Shown here: one piece after another, positions 5,991 to 10,501 of the stretch
Position numbering within the stretch: position 1 is the stretch's first letter
Layout of the letters: each line of letters begins with the position of its first letter
Assembly: GCA_038211505.1 (NCBI GenBank)
Contig: JBBQVO010000115.1
Coordinates: 1-10,501 of the forward strand
Direction of reading: 5' to 3'
Origin: JBBQVO01 sp038211505
GTDB taxonomy: Bacteria > Chloroflexota > Dehalococcoidia > DSTF01 > JACRBR01
Length of the DNA: 10,501 nucleotides
The notes under the pieces: model-generated
The model's database searches: none
What the model saw: the letters and a program-made list of their open reading frames with translations, nothing else
Told to the model about the DNA's origin: nothing
Position numbers and translations under genes: made by a program

Positions 5991-7448
5991 CTATCCGCGC
6001 ATCGCCATCTTCGGCAGCGACTCCAGATACGTATGAATCGCCGTCGCCGCGCGACGTCCGTCGGCCAGCGCCGTCACGACGAGATCGGCGCCGTTGACGT
6101 TATCGCCGCCGGCGAAGACGCCCGGGCGGCTCGTCATGAACGTCTCGGGATGCACTTCGACGAGATTCCAGCGGTTCGTCGACACGCCCGGCGCCGCATC
6201 TTTGATAATCGGGTCGGCGTTGTAGCCGATCGCGATCGCCACCGTGTCCGCCGGGATCACGAACTCCGAATGCGGCACCGGGATCGGCCGCCGCCGCCCC
6301 GAGTCATCCGGCTCGCCCAGCTCCATGCGCTGGCACTCCACGCCCGTCACGTTGCTTTCGTCGTCGCCGGTGAAGCGCAGCGGGATCGTCAGGAACTGAA
6401 ACTGCACGCCTTCCTGACGCGCGTGCTGGCGCTCTTCTTCGCGGCCGAGCATCTCCGTCTCCGTGCGCCGGTAGATGCACGTCACACGTTCCGCGCCGAT
6501 GCGGATGGCGGTGCGCACGCAATCCATCGACGTATCGCCACCGCCAATCACGACGAAGTCGTCGCCGATGTTCAGTGGCTCGCGCATGTCCGCCGGCAAC
6601 TGCTCCGGACGCAGGTTGCCGCGCACGAGGAACTCCGTCGCCGCGAAGATGCCGCGATACTCCTCGCCCGTGATCGCGAGTTTGCCGCCGAGGCCGGCTC
6701 CGGTGCCGACGAACACCGCATCGAACCCCTGTGCGAACAGATCGTCGATCGTAACGTCCTTGCCGATCCACGTGTTCCCGACGAAGCCGACGCCCAGTCG
6801 ATCGAGATACTTCAGTTTGTCCTGCAACACTTCTTTGCTGAGTTTGAAGTTCGGGATGCCGTACAGCAGGATGCCGCCCGGCTCCGGCCACGCGTCATAC
6901 ATCGTCGCGTTGTGCCCGAGCTTCGCCAGCTCCTCCGCGACCGCCATCCCCGCCGGCCCTGCGCCGACGACGGCGATTCGACAGCCGGTCGCGGCCGGTA
7001 GCACCGGCAGCGGGATGCCGAAGTTCTTGCGCTGATAGTCCGTGACAAACGCCTCAAGCTTGCCGATCGATACCGGTGGCTCCTGATGGGAGTCGGGACG
7101 GATCGCGAACGCCACGACGCATTCGCCCTCGCACAGCCGCTCCTGGGGACAGAGACGGCCGCACAGCTCGGGCAGATTGCTCGTCTCGCGGAACGTGTCC
7201 GCGGCGCCGTTCACGTCGCCGATCTCGAGGAGTTTGAACGCGCCAGGAATATCGTTGTGTACCGGGCACGCCTGCTGGCAGGGCGCCGTCGGGCACTGGA
7301 TGCAGCGCATCGCCTCGACTTTCGCAGCTTCGATGTCGAAGCCGAGGAAGACCTCATCGAAATTCTTCTTGCGGAGTTCCGGATCCTGCTTGTGGATCGG
7401 CACCCGGGAGATGGCGAGGCGGCGTTGAATGTCCGTTTCTCTGGCCAT
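5991..7448 (-). CDS. GltD-like FAD/Fe-S NAD(P)H oxidoreductase
   Basis: Flavoprotein of the glutamate synthase small subunit / NfnB / dihydropyrimidine dehydrogenase N-terminal superfamily; it passes electrons from NAD(P)H through FAD to a partner via [4Fe-4S] clusters. 485 residues, close to GltD's usual 470-ish. Seen: the cluster cysteines C49, C52, C57, C61 (CIQCPTAPCQQACP), a second set C96, C100, C106, C110 (CGRLCPQERLCEGEC), FAD-binding VGAGPAG at 161-167, NAD(P)-binding IGGGDTSMD at 301-309 and GGDNVNGADLVVTAL near 447. No gltB large subunit is adjacent, so glutamate synthase is only one option; a homomeric archaeal-type GltA or other electron-transfer role is possible. The ATG at 7448 is chosen over an in-frame TTG at 7499, because a promoter -10 box overlies the latter. 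Its stop is 17 bp from lpdA's. Confidence 0.9.
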   Translation of the reverse strand: MARETDIQRRLAISRVPIHKQDPELRKKNFDEVFLGFDIEAAKVEAMRCIQCPTAPCQQACPVHNDIPGAFKLLEIGDVNGAADTFRETSNLPELCGRLCPQERLCEGECVVAFAIRPDSHQEPPVSIGKLEAFVTDYQRKNFGIPLPVLPAATGCRIAVVGAGPAGMAVAEELAKLGHNATMYDAWPEPGGILLYGIPNFKLSKEVLQDKLKYLDRLGVGFVGNTWIGKDVTIDDLFAQGFDAVFVGTGAGLGGKLAITGEEYRGIFAATEFLVRGNLRPEQLPADMREPLNIGDDFVVIGGGDTSMDCVRTAIRIGAERVTCIYRRTETEMLGREEERQHARQEGVQFQFLTIPLRFTGDDESNVTGVECQRMELGEPDDSGRRRPIPVPHSEFVIPADTVAIAIGYNADPIIKDAAPGVSTNRWNLVEVHPETFMTSRPGVFAGGDNVNGADLVVTALADGRRAATAIHTYLESLPKMAMRG

Positions 7449-7498
7449 GGCACCTGTCGTCTCTACACCGCCGAAACCCGATCCGGCGAGGTACACCA

Positions 7499-7527
7499 AG
7501 TCTAGGCTCGTGCCGGCCGGATGTAAA
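7499..7527 (-). promoter_or_regulatory. Sigma70-type promoter of the GltD-like gene
   Basis: On the minus strand, TTTACA (7527-7522; five of six -35 matches) is followed after exactly 17 bp by TAGACT (7504-7499; four of six -10 matches). A transcript start near 7492 would leave a leader of about 44 bases before the ATG at 7448. This is the best-formed promoter in the window. It lies in the 129-bp gap after the copper fusion gene, suggesting the GltD-like gene is transcribed independently of the copper operon. Confidence 0.5.
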
Positions 7528-7577
7528 TGGCAGTGCGAACGCTGTTTCGGGCTCGCGACGTGCCGTGGCGGGCGAGG

Positions 7578-9962
7578 CTACTGCGTCGGCGCGTCCGAAA
7601 ACGCCGCGCGCAGGAAGTTGACGATGTTCCAGATATCGGTGTCGGAGAAGGCCTTCCTGAACGCAGGCATGGCAGACCCGGGATAGCCGTTGGCGACGAA
7701 CGAGAAGAACTGCGGATCCGTGTGCAGCGGCGTATGTTGACGAAAATCCGTCGGCGAGGGGCTAAGGCTCGCCGCCGATGGCCCGTCGCCGCGGCCGTCG
7801 ATGCCGTGGCAGACGATGCAGTTGTTCTGAAACAGCGTCTTGCCGGCCGCCACAGAGTCCGCCGTCGGCGGCACCGGGTTGCCCACCCGCTGATTCCCCT
7901 GCCCGGTGTGCGAATGTACGCCGAACGCGAGCACCGCGCCGCTCAGCATCAACGCCGTCGCGATCGCCACGCCGATCCGGTACCCGGGCTGCCGCAGCCA
8001 GCGCAGCTGCTCGCGATAGAGAATGATCGCCGCACCGGCGAGAGCGAGCATGGCACCGGCAACTTCGTTCCAGTTGAACACCGTGAACGGCAGATCGAAG
8101 TTTCCACCCTGATTGGCGGTCGTCGACGCCGCCGCCTTGCCGACGGGCAGCACGAACGCATGCGTCGCATCGTCCGCATCCGACCGCTTCACAGTCACGT
8201 CGGTGCGCCAGTTGCCGGGCTGCGAGAAGTACGCGCCCGCGCCGCGATAGTCACCCGGCGAGAACCTGATCAGGATCAGTTCCGATGGCCCGACGGCCCC
8301 TGGCACATCGTCGTAGTTGAACCGCAGGCGCGCCTCCGTCACCGTCGTGCTCGGCGTGCCGTCGGCGTTCTGGATCGTCAGGTCGTACTGATTGACGCCA
8401 ACGCGATTCGGCGTGACATCGAGTGTCAGTTTGAGGTCGCCCTGCGTCGCCGCCTGGTCGAACTTCGTCGCCTTCGTCTGTGATGCCTGCTGCTGCGCGA
8501 CTTCACCCTTCGCCGTCGCCGCCTGGCTGAGCACAGCGACGGATGCGAACACGGCGATCACCAGCGCCGCTTCGATCGCTGCCGTGATCGGCAGCAGCCG
8601 CTGCAACGACGCGAGCTGCCGCGACCACCCAGACTGCGCGTCCTCTGACCCGCTGCCGCCCCGCTGGTACAGGCCGTCGATCACCGACACGAGCCGCGGC
8701 TTCAGCACGAACGCGTTGACCCCGGCGATGGCGAGCAAAGGCGCGAGCAGCGCCAGCTTCGCGAGCAGCACCTTGCCGTACGTCGTGTGGACCATCGCGT
8801 CGGGATTGGGGATCTGGGTGAGGCCGTTGAACGTGCCCGTCGCGAGGATCGCGATCACGCTGATGCCGGCGACGATCGAGAATCGATCCGCCGCGTTCGC
8901 CAGGTACAGGAAGCGCTGCGTATCGTCGTCGAACTGCCAGCGCAGCCAACGGATAAGCGTCGGAAGCATGACAAGCGCGCCGAGCCACGTCGACGAAGCA
9001 ACCAGATGCACGAAGTCCGACCCGACGGCCCAGAACTGACCCTTGCCCACCGCCGCGTGGCTCACGAGCGAATACATCAGCATCGCGCCCGCGCTCGCAC
9101 CGAGCAGCGTGGCCAGTCCGATGTTCCGGAGGCGTTTCGTACGGCCGAGATAGAGCAGATCGGCGCCTGCTAGCGCGACTGCCAGCAGGATCAGCTCGAA
9201 GCCGCGGTATCGCCCGGTGCGCAGCGTTGTCAGGTACTCCCACAACGTCGTCGACGTCTGAAATCGATTGACAGTCAGTAAGATCAGCACCGCCGACGTG
9301 ATGAACGACAGCGGCAGCAGGACGTGTGCAAGATTGATCACCCAGCGCTCGGCTGCGTCGATCGCCCGATGGTAGTCGGCATCTTCAAGGAACGACGCCG
9401 CCGGGCGCACCACGGCGAGCAAGAAGAACGCCGCGCCAGCCACTATCGCAAGTGAGATCAGCGCGATCCACTTCAAGGCGACATCAGTGTTGTTCGGCAG
9501 GAGTCCGCCGCCATTCGTCTCGGACTGCGCATTGTCGAACGAGACACCGGCCGGAAACGTGCCGTCGGAGTTGAGCACGATGAACGGGTACGAGCCGGCA
9601 TAGTTGTGCCCGTCGACGTGAGAGACGTTGCTCCAGCGGACGAAGTAGAGGCCGGGATCGAGCGTCTTCACGCCGACGGACGCGAAGGTGTCGTCTTTGC
9701 TGTCAAACGTCGTCTGGTTGTCGTCGACGCGCGTCTTCTTGTCATCGGTGACCTGGATCTGCGTCAGATCTGGTTCGATCGCCTCGCTAAAGTAGAGGAT
9801 GATCCGCGATGGTGGACGCTTGAGCGTATCGTTGTTCGCGGGATTCGCCCGCACGAGCGACGCGTGGGCGTACGCCGTGCCCGCCAAGAACGGCGCGCCA
9901 ACGAACCCCGCGACAACGAGCGCCAGCAACGCAACAAGCGCGCCGGCGCGGCGACTAACCAC
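7578..9962 (-). CDS. CopC-CopD-YtkA-like-cytochrome c fusion (copper handling)
   Basis: Single 794-residue membrane protein joining four modules. (1) Signal peptide 1-32 ending AYA, then mature His33 and a CopC beta-barrel (about 33-130); the Cu(II) ligand set His1, Asp, His is conserved as H33, D117, H119 in HVDGH. (2) CopD-type membrane domain, eight predicted helices between 162 and 480, with H213, H302 and H319 in or near helices. (3) An extracytoplasmic YtkA-like beta domain, about 505-606. (4) Two more helices (about 633-649 and 662-682) and a class I cytochrome c, CIVCH at 715-719 with distal M765 in GSAMPAF. Counting helices puts CopC, YtkA and haem all outside, with the positive REQLRWLR loop inside, so topology is consistent. 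Likely role: copper uptake or delivery, perhaps to cuproenzymes such as terminal oxidase. GTG start with a weak ribosome site; 63 bp after the CopC-like gene. Confidence 0.9.
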   Translation of the reverse strand: MVSRRAGALVALLALVVAGFVGAPFLAGTAYAHASLVRANPANNDTLKRPPSRIILYFSEAIEPDLTQIQVTDDKKTRVDDNQTTFDSKDDTFASVGVKTLDPGLYFVRWSNVSHVDGHNYAGSYPFIVLNSDGTFPAGVSFDNAQSETNGGGLLPNNTDVALKWIALISLAIVAGAAFFLLAVVRPAASFLEDADYHRAIDAAERWVINLAHVLLPLSFITSAVLILLTVNRFQTSTTLWEYLTTLRTGRYRGFELILLAVALAGADLLYLGRTKRLRNIGLATLLGASAGAMLMYSLVSHAAVGKGQFWAVGSDFVHLVASSTWLGALVMLPTLIRWLRWQFDDDTQRFLYLANAADRFSIVAGISVIAILATGTFNGLTQIPNPDAMVHTTYGKVLLAKLALLAPLLAIAGVNAFVLKPRLVSVIDGLYQRGGSGSEDAQSGWSRQLASLQRLLPITAAIEAALVIAVFASVAVLSQAATAKGEVAQQQASQTKATKFDQAATQGDLKLTLDVTPNRVGVNQYDLTIQNADGTPSTTVTEARLRFNYDDVPGAVGPSELILIRFSPGDYRGAGAYFSQPGNWRTDVTVKRSDADDATHAFVLPVGKAAASTTANQGGNFDLPFTVFNWNEVAGAMLALAGAAIILYREQLRWLRQPGYRIGVAIATALMLSGAVLAFGVHSHTGQGNQRVGNPVPPTADSVAAGKTLFQNNCIVCHGIDGRGDGPSAASLSPSPTDFRQHTPLHTDPQFFSFVANGYPGSAMPAFRKAFSDTDIWNIVNFLRAAFSDAPTQ

Positions 9963-10021
9963 TACGTCCGACGATTGTCATCTACACCGCTCCAAAAACA
10001 ATACGTCGAACCGTCTCGCCC

Positions 10022-10050
10022 GGCCTCATCGGCGTCGCCGCGTGAAGGCC
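10022..10050 (-). repeat. Stem-loop spanning the CopC-like stop codon
   Basis: Interrupted 11-bp inverted repeat: GGCC, TCA and CGGC on the left pair with GCCG, TGA and GGCC on the right around a GTC loop, with small bulges. It covers the last codons and the TGA stop of the CopC-like gene. A TTGTTTTT run follows about 25 bases further downstream on the minus strand, too far for a standard intrinsic terminator. It may protect or partly attenuate the message before the fusion gene. Confidence 0.3.
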
Positions 10051-10501
10051 TGCCACGCGCCAAACCCGATCACAGCGCCCGCAACGACCGCCACGATCAC
10101 AATGATGATCGCCGTCGTATTGCTGCCGCCGTCGCTGGTCGAACTGCCCGCCACGGCGGTGGCGCTCGCCGCGGTCGTGGCTGGCGCGCGCGTACCGACG
10201 GACTGCGTTCCTGCGCGAGCCGGCGTCGACGTGCCTGAGGCAACTGTGCCCACCACCGTCGTGCTCGCAGACGGTGACGTGTCGGCGCCGGGCGTCTCCT
10301 CCTCGGCGCCGATCAACGCCAATTGCCGATCGTTGTCGAGATCGACTGCATTCGGCTGTGATCCGACATAGAACGAGAATGCTCCCGTCGCCGGATCGCC
10401 GTCAGCATCCGAGGTGTTCTTCCAGTTCACCACGTACCGCCCCGCCGCGAGCCCCGGTGATAAGGGCACCGATAACACGCTCCGATTCGCCTCATCGATC
10501 G
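10026..10501 (-). CDS. Membrane-anchored CopC-like protein (5' end outside window)
   Basis: The frame is open to the window edge; 157 C-terminal residues are visible. They begin in the last part of a CopC-type barrel (VPLSPGLAAGRYVVNWKNTS, then DADGDPATGAFSFYVG), continue through a Ser/Thr/Ala/Pro-rich linker of about 75 residues, and end in one transmembrane helix (AIIIVIVAVVAGAVIGFGAW) followed by RRRR, a tail anchor with the barrel outside. The DGH that normally carries the second Cu(II) histidine is DGD here, so the classical site is probably altered; the N-terminal histidine is off the window. The stop is 63 bp before the CopC-CopD fusion gene on the same strand, so the two are probably co-transcribed as a copper-handling pair. 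A non-copper role for the barrel, such as a structural partner, is also possible. Confidence 0.8.
   Translation of the reverse strand, partial: IDEANRSVLSVPLSPGLAAGRYVVNWKNTSDADGDPATGAFSFYVGSQPNAVDLDNDRQLALIGAEEETPGADTSPSASTTVVGTVASGTSTPARAGTQSVGTRAPATTAASATAVAGSSTSDGGSNTTAIIIVIVAVVAGAVIGFGAWQAFTRRRR

Noticed and set aside
6033..7001. 322-codon plus-strand frame opposite the GltD-like gene
   Set aside because: His/Arg/Ala-rich shadow of a gene with intact cofactor motifs; no ribosome site or family resemblance.
7527..8483. 318-codon plus-strand frame opposite the cytochrome end of the copper fusion
   Set aside because: Arginine-rich antisense translation across a region with CXXCH and membrane helices on the other strand.
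9963..10025. TTGTTTTT run after the CopC-like gene as an intrinsic terminator
   Set aside because: The nearest stem ends about 25 bases before the run, too far for a standard terminator, and the next gene follows only 63 bp after the stop.

Overview
The window is GC-rich (about 60-65% by eye) and almost fully coding. It has GTG starts alongside ATG, tight head-to-tail spacing and clear Shine-Dalgarno sites on several genes. It reads as an ordinary bacterial chromosome segment. The CopC-CopD-cytochrome fusion, the lipA-lpdA pair and the stand-alone GltD-like flavoprotein suggest an aerobic, high-GC, non-proteobacterial lineage. Chloroflexota is my best guess, with actinobacteria as the alternative, but no rRNA or marker gene is present to settle it. 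I see no mobile element, CRISPR array, tRNA or phage gene.

Layout from left to right. (1) 1-948, minus: the first 316 codons of a NhaA-type Na+/H+ antiporter, cut by the window edge. (2) 1069-3017, minus: a three-gene operon read right to left, SDR oxidoreductase, then a small ABM/YgiN-type monooxygenase, then a second SDR whose catalytic motifs are abnormal; nhaA follows after 120 bp. (3) 3018-3240: a divergent intergenic region with a hairpin. (4) 3241-5973, plus: a small acidic protein of unknown function, lipoyl synthase (lipA) and dihydrolipoyl dehydrogenase (lpdA); the last two overlap by 8 bp. (5) 5991-7448, minus: a GltD-like FAD/Fe-S NAD(P)H oxidoreductase, convergent with lpdA, with its own good sigma70-type promoter. 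(6) 7578-10501, minus: a two-gene copper module made of a membrane-anchored CopC-like protein (5' end outside the window) and a very large CopC-CopD-YtkA-like-cytochrome c fusion.

Functional reading. LipA makes the lipoyl cofactor that LpdA reoxidises in 2-oxoacid dehydrogenase or glycine-cleavage complexes. The SDR/ABM operon looks catabolic or redox-protective, with unknown substrate. The copper module joins periplasmic Cu(II) binding, a membrane copper channel domain and a c-type haem in one polypeptide, which is the most unusual item here. The 5' half of the anchored CopC-like gene and the 3' end of nhaA lie outside the window.
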